Shown piece after piece: positions 1-8,355 of a stretch of DNA of 64,000 nucleotides. The DNA comes from Variovorax atrisoli 110B (lineage in GTDB: Bacteria; Pseudomonadota; Gammaproteobacteria; Burkholderiales; Burkholderiaceae_C). The position numbers and the translations under genes were made by a program. The stretch spans positions 1,192,204-1,256,203 of the forward strand of contig NZ_KB907450.1 of NCBI RefSeq assembly GCF_000382045.1. The letters run 5' to 3'. Within the stretch, counting starts at the first letter, position 1. The number at the start of each line of letters is the position of its first letter. Under the pieces are notes generated by a model that did not search any database, was not told the DNA's origin, and worked only from the letters and a program-made list of their open reading frames with translations.

Positions 1-901
1 GCTCGTATAGGGTGGTCTCCGGCTGGCCGGTATTGCGCTGGGCCGCCTGCATCCGCTGCAGCAGGCTGTGAAGCATTTCGGTCGACAGCCCGTGGATCAC
101 CAGCCGGTGCCCCGCCCGCAGGGTCGACAGCGGCACCAGCGGGTGCTTGTTGTTGACCAGGATCAGGTGCTCCGGGGCGTTCAGGATCGTCGCCGCGTAG
201 ATGCCGATGGTCTCGTCCAGCTGCAGGGAGTTCGCCGCCCGCCAGAAATCGTTGTCCGTGAGCATCAGCTGGTAGAGCGGCGTGAACAGCTCGATGGCGC
301 TTTGCAGGTCCAGGAAGTTCAGCCTGCCCTGGGGCATGTCCTCCAGGCGCAGCCCCGGCTCCTTGATCATCGAGAAGTCGACTTTTTCCGCCTTGCACAG
401 CGCCAGCCCCTTGTCGCGCAGCGCGGTGTTCAGCCTGATCACGAAGTTGAAGAGGTTCAGGTCGTGCTTCAGGAACATCTCGTCCTTGAGCGCGTCGATG
501 TCCGCCGGCTCCAGCGGGCTTGTGGCCACGGGCGCCGGCGAATTGCGCCCGATGAAGGCCAGGATCTGCGAGCCCAGGTGGAAGTGCCGCAGGATCAGCC
601 AGTTGGCCTCCGGCGACACGAAGCGCTTCAGCCCCCAGGCCAGCAGGCGGTGCAGGAGGATCGAATGCGACCAGTTGCGCGGCACGAACACCTTCGCGAT
701 CTGGATCAGGATGATCGTCAGCCGCGCGATCGGCCGCAGGAACGGCAGCAGGTACTGACGCGAGCCCGAACTCGAATCGGCCAGCCAGGCGGACTTGACG
801 TCGTCCGGCAGCGGCGTGCTCTGGTCGAGATACAGCGCCAGCCAGGGGCTGGGATCGCGTTCGTCGTGGGCTTGCTTCAGGAATTCAGGCGTTCGATCCA
901 T
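1..901 (-). CDS. Unrecognised protein of the lipid operon (C-terminus outside window)
   Basis: I do not recognise this protein. About 300 codons are visible before the window edge. The ATG at 901 lies inside the last codons of the upstream ketosynthase fusion gene, giving a 17-nt overlap that suggests translational coupling. The N-terminal part is mostly polar; around residues 50-75 there is a hydrophobic stretch (LRPIARLTIILIQIAKVFV) that could be a membrane or amphipathic helix, and a second hydrophobic region follows near residues 80-120. I see no catalytic motif. As the last visible gene of a five-gene run of lipid-modifying enzymes, it is probably an accessory or membrane-docking component, but that is inference from position only. 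The opposite-strand reading frames here are shadows. Confidence 0.75.
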   Translation of the reverse strand, partial: MDRTPEFLKQAHDERDPSPWLALYLDQSTPLPDDVKSAWLADSSSGSRQYLLPFLRPIARLTIILIQIAKVFVPRNWSHSILLHRLLAWGLKRFVSPEANWLILRHFHLGSQILAFIGRNSPAPVATSPLEPADIDALKDEMFLKHDLNLFNFVIRLNTALRDKGLALCKAEKVDFSMIKEPGLRLEDMPQGRLNFLDLQSAIELFTPLYQLMLTDNDFWRAANSLQLDETIGIYAATILNAPEHLILVNNKHPLVPLSTLRAGHRLVIHGLSTEMLHSLLQRMQAAQRNTGQPETTLYE

Positions 902-2801
902 GGGGCATCCGCTGCGTGATGTGTTGGAACTGCATCAGGTACAGCGCGGCCGTGTGGCGCGCCGTCTCGACGATCTGGCTGGCGGCGCGCGACTGCCCTT
1001 CCACCGCCATCACCATCTCCACCGCCGTGAGCCAGCGGCCGAGGTGGTTCTCGTCGTTGTGGCCGTGGTACTCCAGGAAGCGGAAGGCATCCGGCGGCAG
1101 CTTCAGGCTCGCCTTGAGCAGCGGCAGCAGCGCAGGCACGATGCGCTGGCCCGTGCCCTCGATGATGTAGATCGCGCCCAGCAGGCCGATCGGGTCGCGC
1201 GTGGCGGCCAGTCCGTGCAGGTAGGCATTGAGCGCCTCGCCGCCCGGGTTGCGCCGCAGCTCCTCGATGTTCTCCACGGTGCCGCCGGCCTTGCGGTAGT
1301 CGCTGAAGAGGATGTTGAAGTCGTTCTGCTCCTCGCCCGCGTGCACGCCGATCAGCGATGCCAGCATCTGGTAGGGCTCGCTCAGCGAGGCGGCGCCTTC
1401 GCGCATCCACTTGCTGCCCTCGCGCACCTGGGGCACCCATTGCTCCATCCAGTTCAGGTAGTCGGGCACGGCGAAGCGGCGCTCGCGGATCTGGCGGACG
1501 AGCGGCGTGCGCCACACGCGCGAACGGTAGTCGTGCCAGATGGCGGCCAGCTCGGTCAGCAGCGCACCCAGCCCTTCGGGCGCGGCGGCAGGGTCGTGCG
1601 GGGGCGCGATCATGAGGTCGTCGTCCGGCACGGCCGCAGCGCGCGGCGCCACCGCGACGGGTGCCGCGTCGACGGCCTCCACCTCCCACAGCATGTACGC
1701 CGCCATGAAGCGCCCCGACTCCGGCACGTAGCAGAAGATCTGCTCGCCCGGCTTGAGCGCCTTGGTGTGCAGGAACTCGGCCAGCATCACCAGGATCGAC
1801 GCCGCGCCCGTGTTGCCCCGCCATGCGAGGTTGCTCCACCAGCGCTCGCGCGGGATCGACAGGTCGGCCTTGGCCATCAGGTCCTCGACCACCGGGATGA
1901 ATTTCTCCGACGAGTAATGGCACAGGAAGTGATCGACCCGCTTCGGATCGACCCAGCCGTCGCGCACCAGCCCCGCGTATTCGTGGATGCCGATGTCGAA
2001 GAGGTGCGGCAGCAGCCGGATGTCCTGGCGCAGCGACAGCGCACCCGCCGCCTCCGCCTCCGCCCACGAGCCGAAATCGAGATGGCCGCGCGCGCGGTCC
2101 TCGGTCAGCCCCAGCTGCATGCAGACCGGATAGTCGCCCGAGAAGGCGCGCTGGTGCACCCATTTCAGCTTCAGCCGCAGGCCCGGCGAGCCGGCCAGGG
2201 CCGATGCCCCGTCGGACAGCAGCAGGGCCCCTGCCCCGTCGGACAGCATCCAGCGCAGGAAGTGCGAGTCGAAGTCGGTCTCGTAGCCGCGCGCCGCGAA
2301 GCGCGAACGCTTGAAAAGGCGCGACGGCATCTCGCTGGCCACGGCCATCGCCGAGCGGTGCGCGCCGAGTTCGATGCCCTGCGCAGCCGTCTGGATCGCC
2401 GACACGCCTGCGGCGCAGATGCCGTGCACCGAGTGCGTCTCCATGGGCTTCGCAGCCAGCTCGCCCTGGATCATGTTGGCGAAGCCCGGCATCAGCGCGT
2501 CGCCGCCCGAGGAGCCGCTGGCCAGCAGCGATACCCGGGAGAGCTCGGCCCCGCCGCGCTGGAGGCAGTCGCGGATCGCGCCAGCTGCCAGCTGCGCATT
2601 GGTGTGCCGCGTCACGCCTTCGGTGTCGATCGCGTAGTGCCGAGTGAGGATGCCGTTCTCCGCCAGGATGCGCCGCTTGATGCGCTCCGACATGCGGTTG
2701 AGCGGCGCGATGTACGCGTCCATGCGCTCGTTGGGGATGGGCTCGCCCGGCATGAAGTAGCCGGCGCTTTCTAGGTACACGCGTTGGAATGGAACAGGCA
2801 T
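885..2801 (-). CDS. Ketosynthase III-like domain fused to haem-oxygenase-like diiron domain
   Basis: This 638-residue protein has two parts. Residues 1-375 look like a ketoacyl-ACP synthase III: the Cys-His-Asn triad is visible as C129 (HGICAAG), H295 (LCHYSS, in place of HQAN) and N330 (RGNTGAAS). After a Pro/Ala-rich linker (about 375-410), residues 410-630 look like a haem-oxygenase-like diiron oxidase or iron-containing redox enzyme: E548 (IIEGTG) and the HxxxDxxH motif H579/D583/H586 fit the known metal ligands of that fold, and H487 with E490/E491 are further candidates. Known relatives of the second domain oxidatively cleave fatty acids or amino acids. A fused condensing enzyme and oxygenase implies that a condensed acyl product is oxidised or decarboxylated in place; this is inference. 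The stop codon of the desaturase gene lies 3 nt upstream of the ATG. Confidence 0.8.
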   Translation of the reverse strand: MPVPFQRVYLESAGYFMPGEPIPNERMDAYIAPLNRMSERIKRRILAENGILTRHYAIDTEGVTRHTNAQLAAGAIRDCLQRGGAELSRVSLLASGSSGGDALMPGFANMIQGELAAKPMETHSVHGICAAGVSAIQTAAQGIELGAHRSAMAVASEMPSRLFKRSRFAARGYETDFDSHFLRWMLSDGAGALLLSDGASALAGSPGLRLKLKWVHQRAFSGDYPVCMQLGLTEDRARGHLDFGSWAEAEAAGALSLRQDIRLLPHLFDIGIHEYAGLVRDGWVDPKRVDHFLCHYSSEKFIPVVEDLMAKADLSIPRERWWSNLAWRGNTGAASILVMLAEFLHTKALKPGEQIFCYVPESGRFMAAYMLWEVEAVDAAPVAVAPRAAAVPDDDLMIAPPHDPAAAPEGLGALLTELAAIWHDYRSRVWRTPLVRQIRERRFAVPDYLNWMEQWVPQVREGSKWMREGAASLSEPYQMLASLIGVHAGEEQNDFNILFSDYRKAGGTVENIEELRRNPGGEALNAYLHGLAATRDPIGLLGAIYIIEGTGQRIVPALLPLLKASLKLPPDAFRFLEYHGHNDENHLGRWLTAVEMVMAVEGQSRAASQIVETARHTAALYLMQFQHITQRMPHGSNA

Positions 2802-2804
2802 GGT

Positions 2805-3767
2805 TCAGAGAGTTGATGGATCGCGGGGCATCAGCGGGCGGCTGCGGAATCGCGGCCACACGGTCCCCAGCACGAAGACGCGCACCATGTACGGCACCAG
2901 CCCGCCCTCGTTGAGCACCGGATCCACCTGCGCGCGGTAGTGCGTGTGATGCAGGCGGGTGAGCTCGGACCAGTGGGCATGCGGGTTCTCGTGGTGTGCG
3001 GTGTGCAGGCCGATGTTGAACAGCAAGGGGTTCACCAGCCCTTCGAAATTGCGCGCGTAGTTCAAGCGGCTACCCGCGGTATCGCGCGGTGCCCCCGGCG
3101 CGCCCTCCTGCGTGGGTTTGCGGCCGTCGGCGTGCGCGTGCTGCAGGTAGTTGGTCGCCAGCAGCCAGTGCAGGCCGTGCAGCTGTGGCACGACGACGAA
3201 GAGCAGCGCCTTGCGCCAGTCGATCGCCAGCAGCACCGCCCAGCTCGCCAGCCACACTGCGTACTGCGCCATGCAGTAGCGCCAGGCGCCGCGACGGTGC
3301 CGCCGCAGCCGGGCGAGCCATGCGAAGAAGAGCGGCATGAGCACCCACACGGCCTGGAACGGGTGCAGCAGGTAGCCCCGGAGGTGGTTGGTATCGCCAC
3401 CGAAGCGGTAGGTGCGTGCCACGTCCTTCGGGCCATGGCGATGGCGGTGATGGTTGGCGACGTGCGCGGGCCAGAACACGAAGGTCGGGTGGCCCTGCAG
3501 CAGCGTGATCCAGAAATCGGTGAACCTGTTCAGGCGCCGGCTGCGCCACATGCGCAGGTGCACGTGGTTGTGGTGGATCACGCCGACGCCCAGCGTCAGG
3601 AACAGCATCAGCCCGTACAGCACCGCATCGAAGCCGTGGAACCACTGCCAGGCCGCCAGCCCGGGCAGCGCCAAGAGGTAGGCGATGCTCTGCCAGTCGC
3701 GCCAGTTGCGCAGCACCGGCAGGCGGAGGTTCGCCCCGGACCCTGCGTCAGGCCGTGGTCGCGCCAT
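2805..3767 (-). CDS. Integral membrane fatty acid desaturase
   Basis: A 320-residue membrane desaturase (fatty acid desaturase family, non-haem diiron). The three histidine clusters are clear: HHNHVH near the N-terminus, HVANHHRHRH in the middle, and HTAHHENPHAH near the C-terminus, separated by hydrophobic spans. The expected reaction is oxygen-dependent introduction of a double bond, or hydroxylation, on an acyl chain in the inner membrane. I chose the ATG at 3767, which overlaps the upstream hydroxylase gene by 20 nt and is preceded by AAGAAG. An in-frame ATG at 3806 would add 13 residues but has no recognisable ribosome site. It sits between a sterol-desaturase-family gene and the ketosynthase-diiron fusion, so the substrate is probably the acyl chain handled by that operon. 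Confidence 0.85.
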   Translation of the reverse strand: MARPRPDAGSGANLRLPVLRNWRDWQSIAYLLALPGLAAWQWFHGFDAVLYGLMLFLTLGVGVIHHNHVHLRMWRSRRLNRFTDFWITLLQGHPTFVFWPAHVANHHRHRHGPKDVARTYRFGGDTNHLRGYLLHPFQAVWVLMPLFFAWLARLRRHRRGAWRYCMAQYAVWLASWAVLLAIDWRKALLFVVVPQLHGLHWLLATNYLQHAHADGRKPTQEGAPGAPRDTAGSRLNYARNFEGLVNPLLFNIGLHTAHHENPHAHWSELTRLHHTHYRAQVDPVLNEGGLVPYMVRVFVLGTVWPRFRSRPLMPRDPSTL

Positions 3768-4521
3768 GCTTCTTGCGGAAAGCCTGAAGAACCGGTTCGG
3801 CCGCATCGGCCGCCACGCGCGTGCCGAACAGCCGGTCCATGAAGGTGAACTGGAAGCCGTAGTTGCCGTTGTGCACCGCGTGGTGCAGGTGGTGCCGGCG
3901 GCTCGCCGCGAACCAGTGGCTGTACGAGACGCCCGTGAAGAAGTCGTAGTTCGAATGCCCGACGCAGTTGAAGAACAGGCTGAATACCGGCACCGCCGCC
4001 AGCGACCAGAAGCTGAAGTCGTGCACCACCATCGGCAGCAGGATCACGTTGCCCAGCATCAGCGCCTCGACGGGATGGAAGCTGTAGGTCGACCACGGCG
4101 TGGTCACGAAGGAGCGGTGGTGCGGCCCGTGGAAGCGCCGCAGCCAGCGCGTGTGCAGCAGCCGGTGGTTGATCCAGAAGTGCACGTCGTTCCAGATCGC
4201 CAGCGCGACGATCTCCACCGCGATCTGCCGCCAGCCCGCATCGGGATCGAGCCGGGCCCAGCCCAGCTGCAGCAGCCCCCACGGAAACACCATGCCCAGC
4301 CCGAAGAGCAGCACCGACACGCCCGACTGCGTCAGCTCGCGCCGCAGCTGCCCCGGCTGCAGCGGCCGCGGATCGAGCACCCGTCCGATGCCCAGCGCCG
4401 GGAGCACGCGCCTGGTGAGCAGCCAGGTGGCGGCGCCGAAACAGAGATAGATGCCGCCGAAGAAAAGCAGGCCCCACAGCATGACCTGCGGGGCGGACAA
4501 CGAGGTGAAGGTCTGCGCCAT
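3748..4521 (-). CDS. Sterol desaturase / fatty acid hydroxylase family protein
   Basis: A 257-residue membrane protein of the fatty acid hydroxylase superfamily. It shows the diagnostic histidine pattern: HFWINHRLLH, RFHGPHH, then HSNYDF and SRRHHLHHAVHN, ending in the family-typical FMDRLFGTR. Several hydrophobic segments precede and separate these motifs. Members are diiron enzymes that hydroxylate or desaturate lipid chains at the membrane. The gene starts 9 nt after the phospholipase D-like gene ends and its 3' end overlaps the next desaturase gene, so all belong to one transcript. Two membrane-bound and one soluble diiron oxygenase in the same operon is unusual. The substrate cannot be told from sequence. 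Confidence 0.85.
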   Translation of the reverse strand: MAQTFTSLSAPQVMLWGLLFFGGIYLCFGAATWLLTRRVLPALGIGRVLDPRPLQPGQLRRELTQSGVSVLLFGLGMVFPWGLLQLGWARLDPDAGWRQIAVEIVALAIWNDVHFWINHRLLHTRWLRRFHGPHHRSFVTTPWSTYSFHPVEALMLGNVILLPMVVHDFSFWSLAAVPVFSLFFNCVGHSNYDFFTGVSYSHWFAASRRHHLHHAVHNGNYGFQFTFMDRLFGTRVAADAAEPVLQAFRKKHGATTA

Positions 4522-4530
4522 CCCCCGAGG

Positions 4531-6108
4531 CTACAACAGCATCTCGGGGACGATCGGCGCGATCAGCATGTTGTAGAAGCGCTGGAAGAAGCCCGACTCC
4601 GGCTCCGAGGTAAGGATCATTTCCTTCTCGCCGTCGTTCGTCAGCCATTGCAGCGTGCCGGTGTCCTTGGCCAGCCGCAGCCGGTAGGAGTTCTGCAGCT
4701 TGCTGATGTTGATCACCCGCAGCATCTCGCGCGCCAGCTGCGGGCTGTCGACCACCACGCCCATCTCGGTGTTCTGGCTGGCCGAGCGCGGATCGAGGTT
4801 CATCGAGCCGATGAAGATGCGCGTCTTGTCGATGGCCGCCGTCTTCGCGTGCAGCCGCCCGAGCGACTTGCCGAACATGCCGAAGCGCTCGCCCGCGCTG
4901 GTGCGCTGCGGGCTCAGCTCGTAGAGATCGGCGCCGCTTTGCAGCAGCCGCTCGCGGTAGCGTGCATAGCCGGTGTGCACCAGGGGCTCGTCGTTGGCCG
5001 CCAGCGAGTTCGTCAGCAGCGTGAGCTTGACCTTGCGGCGGGTCAGGTCCTGGAAGGCCTCCATGCCGCGCTCGCCCGGCACGAGGTAGGGCGAGGTCAG
5101 GTCGACTTCCGTCCGGGCATCCATCAGCAGCCCCCAGACCTTCATCGTCACGCTGGTGGCGATGGCCTCCTCGGCCGTCATCGTCTTCGGCTTGGTGGGC
5201 GGATCGGCGATCGCTCGGGCCTCGCCCCACAGCAGCCCCATGCGGCCGGCGTCGAGCTCCTCGCCGATGGGGCCGTAGCCCAGGATGTCCGACGGCGGCA
5301 GCACGATCTTCGGCGGCGGCGCGGCCATGCCTACCCAGTCGTCGAAGTCGGCGCCGGTCGGCTTGCGCCCGCGCTCGCCCGTCACGATGTCGGCGATGGG
5401 CCAGACCTGCTCGCTGTTCCAGTAGGCGTCGAAGATCGACTCGAACTGCGGCACCACCTTGCCGACCACCAGCGCGTCCATGTCGATGAAGTTCTGCGCC
5501 TCGCTGAGCACGAAATACTCCTCGGCGATGTTGCGCCCGCCCACTACCGCCATCACGCCGTCGGCAATGAAGAGCTTGTTGTGCATCCGGTGGTTGAGCC
5601 GAGAGATCTCCCACGGCGACGCGGCGAAGCGCGACAGGAAGCCGTTGCGTCCGCAGCAGAACGGATTGAACAGGCGCACGTCGACATTGGGCGTCTCCGA
5701 CAGCGCCAGCAGCAGCTGCTGGCTCTTGACCGTATAGAGGTCGTCCACCAGCACCCGCACCTTCACGCCGCGCATCGCCGCCTCGCGCAGCGTGCGCAGC
5801 AGCAGCCGGCCGACCGGATCGTTCTCGAGCTGGTAGTACTGCACCACCAGCGAGCGCTGCGCCCGCTGGGCGAGCTGGATGCGCGCGTCGAGCGAATACA
5901 CCCCCAGCGGCATCAGCCGGAAGCCCGAATGCTCTTCGGGCGGCGTGGAGGCAGCGGCGATCTTCGCGAGCGTGGTCGACGGATCGGCCGAGGCCGCGAA
6001 TTCGGCGGGCCGCTCGCGCGCGGGCGGCAGCGAGCCGCAGGCGCCGAGCGCCGCAACCAGCGCGCCAGCGAGCGCGACGCGCAGAAGTGGTCGGAGCCAG
6101 GCAGTCAT
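4531..6108 (-). CDS. Phospholipase D-like lipoprotein (cardiolipin synthase type)
   Basis: A 525-residue protein with two HKD motifs (HNKLFIADG near residue 220, HAKTAAID in the C-terminal half), each followed by the expected G-G/S-x-N context (VVGGRNIAEE, FIGSMNLDPRS). This is the phospholipase D superfamily layout seen in cardiolipin synthases and PLD-like lipoproteins. The N-terminus is a signal peptide ending in a lipobox (LGAC, Cys24), so the enzyme is probably membrane-anchored in the periplasm. It would hydrolyse or transfer phosphodiester head groups. The ATG at 6108 is used because the frame continues open upstream, antisense to the aldehyde dehydrogenase gene, and only this start gives a proper signal peptide. 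It is first in the lipid operon. Confidence 0.88.
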   Translation of the reverse strand: MTAWLRPLLRVALAGALVAALGACGSLPPARERPAEFAASADPSTTLAKIAAASTPPEEHSGFRLMPLGVYSLDARIQLAQRAQRSLVVQYYQLENDPVGRLLLRTLREAAMRGVKVRVLVDDLYTVKSQQLLLALSETPNVDVRLFNPFCCGRNGFLSRFAASPWEISRLNHRMHNKLFIADGVMAVVGGRNIAEEYFVLSEAQNFIDMDALVVGKVVPQFESIFDAYWNSEQVWPIADIVTGERGRKPTGADFDDWVGMAAPPPKIVLPPSDILGYGPIGEELDAGRMGLLWGEARAIADPPTKPKTMTAEEAIATSVTMKVWGLLMDARTEVDLTSPYLVPGERGMEAFQDLTRRKVKLTLLTNSLAANDEPLVHTGYARYRERLLQSGADLYELSPQRTSAGERFGMFGKSLGRLHAKTAAIDKTRIFIGSMNLDPRSASQNTEMGVVVDSPQLAREMLRVINISKLQNSYRLRLAKDTGTLQWLTNDGEKEMILTSEPESGFFQRFYNMLIAPIVPEMLL

Positions 6109-6261
6109 GATGATGCTTCCATGAGGTCGTCTTCTTGTGGTTCTTCGTCCTTGTTGTCCTGCAGTACGCCAGCCGGTCGGCCCCGGTTTCAAGGCGCTTC
6201 GAGCTCCTTCTCGGGAAGGCTCCGGCCTAGAATTCGATCCACACCGCTGCGGAGTTACATC

Positions 6262-6819
6262 ATGGCCCGTTCGCTTCCCCACCGCATCGCCTGCCTCGCC
6301 TTTTTTGCGGCTCTTACGAATACCGCCTCGGCCGCCCTCGACATCGGCGACCCGGCGCCCAAGTTCACCGCCAACGCCGCGCTCGGAGGCAAGACCTTCC
6401 GCTATTCGCTGGCCGAGGCGCTCGCCAAGGGCCCGGTGGTGGTGTATTTCTTCCCGGCGGCCGACTCCAGCGACTGCTCCATCGAGGCCCACGCCTTCGC
6501 CGAGGCCATCGACCAGTTCGCCGCGCTGGGCGCCAGCGTGATCGGCGTCTCGGCCGACGACATAGGTACCCTGTCGAAGTTCTCGGTCAAGTCCTGCCAG
6601 AGCCGCTTCCCGGTCGCCTCGGACGAGAGCAAGGCCGTGATCCAGGGCTTCGACGCCCTGATGCAGACCCGACCGGACTTCGCCAACCGCCTGTCGTACG
6701 TGATCGCGCCTGACGGCAAGGTCGCCTACTACTACCAGAACCTGAACCCGGACAAGCACGTGGAGCGCATGCTGAATGCGGTGAAGGCGCTGCCGAAGAC
6801 AACCGCCGCCAGCAAGTAA
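6262..6819 (+). CDS. Exported peroxiredoxin (AhpC/TSA, BCP-like)
   Basis: A 185-residue thioredoxin-fold peroxidase with a cleavable signal peptide of about 24 residues ending TASA, so it acts in the periplasm. After FFPAADSS comes the candidate peroxidatic Cys (DCSIEAHAF, matching the family pattern Pxxx(T/S)xxC); a second Cys in SVKSCQSRF may act as the resolving residue. The rest matches bacterioferritin-comigratory-type peroxiredoxins (VIGVSADD, PDGKVAYYY). It reduces hydroperoxides at the expense of a thiol donor. The ATG at 6262 follows a GCGGAG site; the much longer open frame upstream is antisense to the phospholipase D-like gene and is not real. Confidence 0.85.
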   Translation: MARSLPHRIACLAFFAALTNTASAALDIGDPAPKFTANAALGGKTFRYSLAEALAKGPVVVYFFPAADSSDCSIEAHAFAEAIDQFAALGASVIGVSADDIGTLSKFSVKSCQSRFPVASDESKAVIQGFDALMQTRPDFANRLSYVIAPDGKVAYYYQNLNPDKHVERMLNAVKALPKTTAASK

Positions 6820-6891
6820 TCGGCCTCGAGGCCAGGGTCGGGGCGGCGCAGCGGCTACGGGTTTCGCAGGCTTCGCGCAAAATCCCGCCCC

Positions 6892-8325
6892 ATGCAGCTC
6901 AACTACATCGCCAACGCGAACGTCCCGTCCTCCTCCGGCCGCACCCTGCCGGTCATCGACCCCTCCGACGGCCAGCCCTTCGACGAAATCCAGCGCAGCA
7001 ATGCCGCCGACATCGACTCCGCCGTGCGCGCCGCGCGCGACTGCTTCGATGGCGTCTGGCACAAGGTCAGCGCCGCCGACCGCGGCCGCCTGCTCTTCAA
7101 GCTCTCTCAGAAGATCGCCGAGCACGTCGACGAGCTCGCGCTGATCGAGCAGCGCGACTGCGGCAAGCCCGTCAAGCAGGCGCGCGCCGACGCGGTGGCG
7201 CTGGTGCGCTACTTCGAGTTCTATGCCGGCGCCTGCGACAAGCTGCACGGCGAGACCATCCCCTACCAGGACGGCTACAGCGTCTTCACCTGGCGCGAAC
7301 CGCACGGCGTGACCGGCCACATCATTCCCTGGAACTACCCGATGCAGATCTTCGGGCGCAGCGTGGGCGGCGCCCTGGCGGCGGGCAACGTGTGCGTGGT
7401 CAAGCCGGCGGAAGACGCCTGCCTGTCGCTGATCCGCGTGGCGCAGCTGGCAGCCGAGGTCGGCTTTCCGGCCGGCGCGCTGAACATCGTGACGGGCTAC
7501 GGCCACGAGGTGGGCGACGCGCTCGCACGCCACCCGGGCATCGACCACATCAGCTTCACCGGCAGCCCGAAGATCGGCACGCTCATCCAGCAGGTGGCGG
7601 CCGAACGGCATTGCCCGGTCACGCTGGAGCTGGGCGGCAAGAGCCCGCAGATCATCTTCGCGGACGCAGACCTGGACGCGGCCATTCCGGTGGTCATCAA
7701 CGCCATCGTGCAGAACGCCGGCCAGACCTGCTCGGCGGGCTCGCGGGTGCTGATCCAGCGCGACATCTACGAGCCGCTGCTGGAACGCCTGGGCCACGCC
7801 TTCGAGGCGCTGCGCGTCGGCCCGGCAGCCATGGACCTCGACGTGGGGCCGCTGATCCGCCAGACGCAGCAGCAGCGCGTGTGGGACTTCCTGAGCGACG
7901 CGCAGCACGCCGGCATCCCGATGGTGGCGCAGGGCATCGTGGTCGAGGAAGCGCCCGAGACCGGCTTCTACCAGGCCCCCACCCTGCTGCGCGATGTGCC
8001 GGTGGACCACCGCCTCGCGCAGGAAGAAGTCTTCGGCCCGGTGCTGGCCGCGATGCAGTTCGCCGATGAAGACGAAGCCGTCGCGCTCGCCAACGCCACC
8101 CACTTCGGCCTGGTTGCCGGCGTGTGGACGGCCGACGGCGCGCGCCAGTTCCGCATGGCCAAGCGCGTGAAGAGCGGGCAGGTGTTCATCAACAACTACG
8201 GTGCCGGCGGCGGCGTGGAGCTGCCTTTCGGCGGCGTGAAGTCGTCGGGCTACGGCCGCGAGAAGGGCTTCGAGGCGCTGTACGGCTTCACGACGCTGAA
8301 GACCGTCGCCGTCAAGCACGGCTGA
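6892..8325 (+). CDS. Aldehyde dehydrogenase family protein
   Basis: A 477-residue NAD(P)-dependent aldehyde dehydrogenase of usual length. Key residues are visible: N148 (PWNYP), E246 (LELGGKSP), catalytic C280 (GQTCSAGSR) and the NAD-binding FTGSPKIG motif. The C-terminus carries the family motif LPFGGVKSSGYGRE. It oxidises an aldehyde to the acid in the cytoplasm; the substrate class cannot be fixed from sequence, although the ELGGKSP form is common in betaine- and aminobutyraldehyde-type enzymes. It stands alone on the plus strand, converging with the zinc transporter gene with 30 nt between stops. Confidence 0.9.
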   Translation: MQLNYIANANVPSSSGRTLPVIDPSDGQPFDEIQRSNAADIDSAVRAARDCFDGVWHKVSAADRGRLLFKLSQKIAEHVDELALIEQRDCGKPVKQARADAVALVRYFEFYAGACDKLHGETIPYQDGYSVFTWREPHGVTGHIIPWNYPMQIFGRSVGGALAAGNVCVVKPAEDACLSLIRVAQLAAEVGFPAGALNIVTGYGHEVGDALARHPGIDHISFTGSPKIGTLIQQVAAERHCPVTLELGGKSPQIIFADADLDAAIPVVINAIVQNAGQTCSAGSRVLIQRDIYEPLLERLGHAFEALRVGPAAMDLDVGPLIRQTQQQRVWDFLSDAQHAGIPMVAQGIVVEEAPETGFYQAPTLLRDVPVDHRLAQEEVFGPVLAAMQFADEDEAVALANATHFGLVAGVWTADGARQFRMAKRVKSGQVFINNYGAGGGVELPFGGVKSSGYGREKGFEALYGFTTLKTVAVKHG

Positions 8326-8355
8326 GCGCCTTGGCGCGCCGCGCGTGCTGGCGCG

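Noticed and set aside
877..2859. A second minus-strand frame of about 660 codons over the ketosynthase fusion
   Set aside because: It is a high-GC shadow in another frame with Arg/Ala/Gly-rich translation; the fusion gene's frame has all catalytic residues.
3685..6261. Long plus-strand open frame running into the peroxiredoxin gene
   Set aside because: It lies antisense to the desaturase, hydroxylase and PLD-like genes, which carry clear motifs. Only the part from 6262 has a signal peptide and a family match.
6109..8319. Long minus-strand open frame continuous with the PLD-like gene, antisense to the aldehyde dehydrogenase
   Set aside because: The translation upstream of 6108 is His/Arg/Gln-rich shadow sequence, while the plus strand has a complete aldehyde dehydrogenase with all catalytic motifs.
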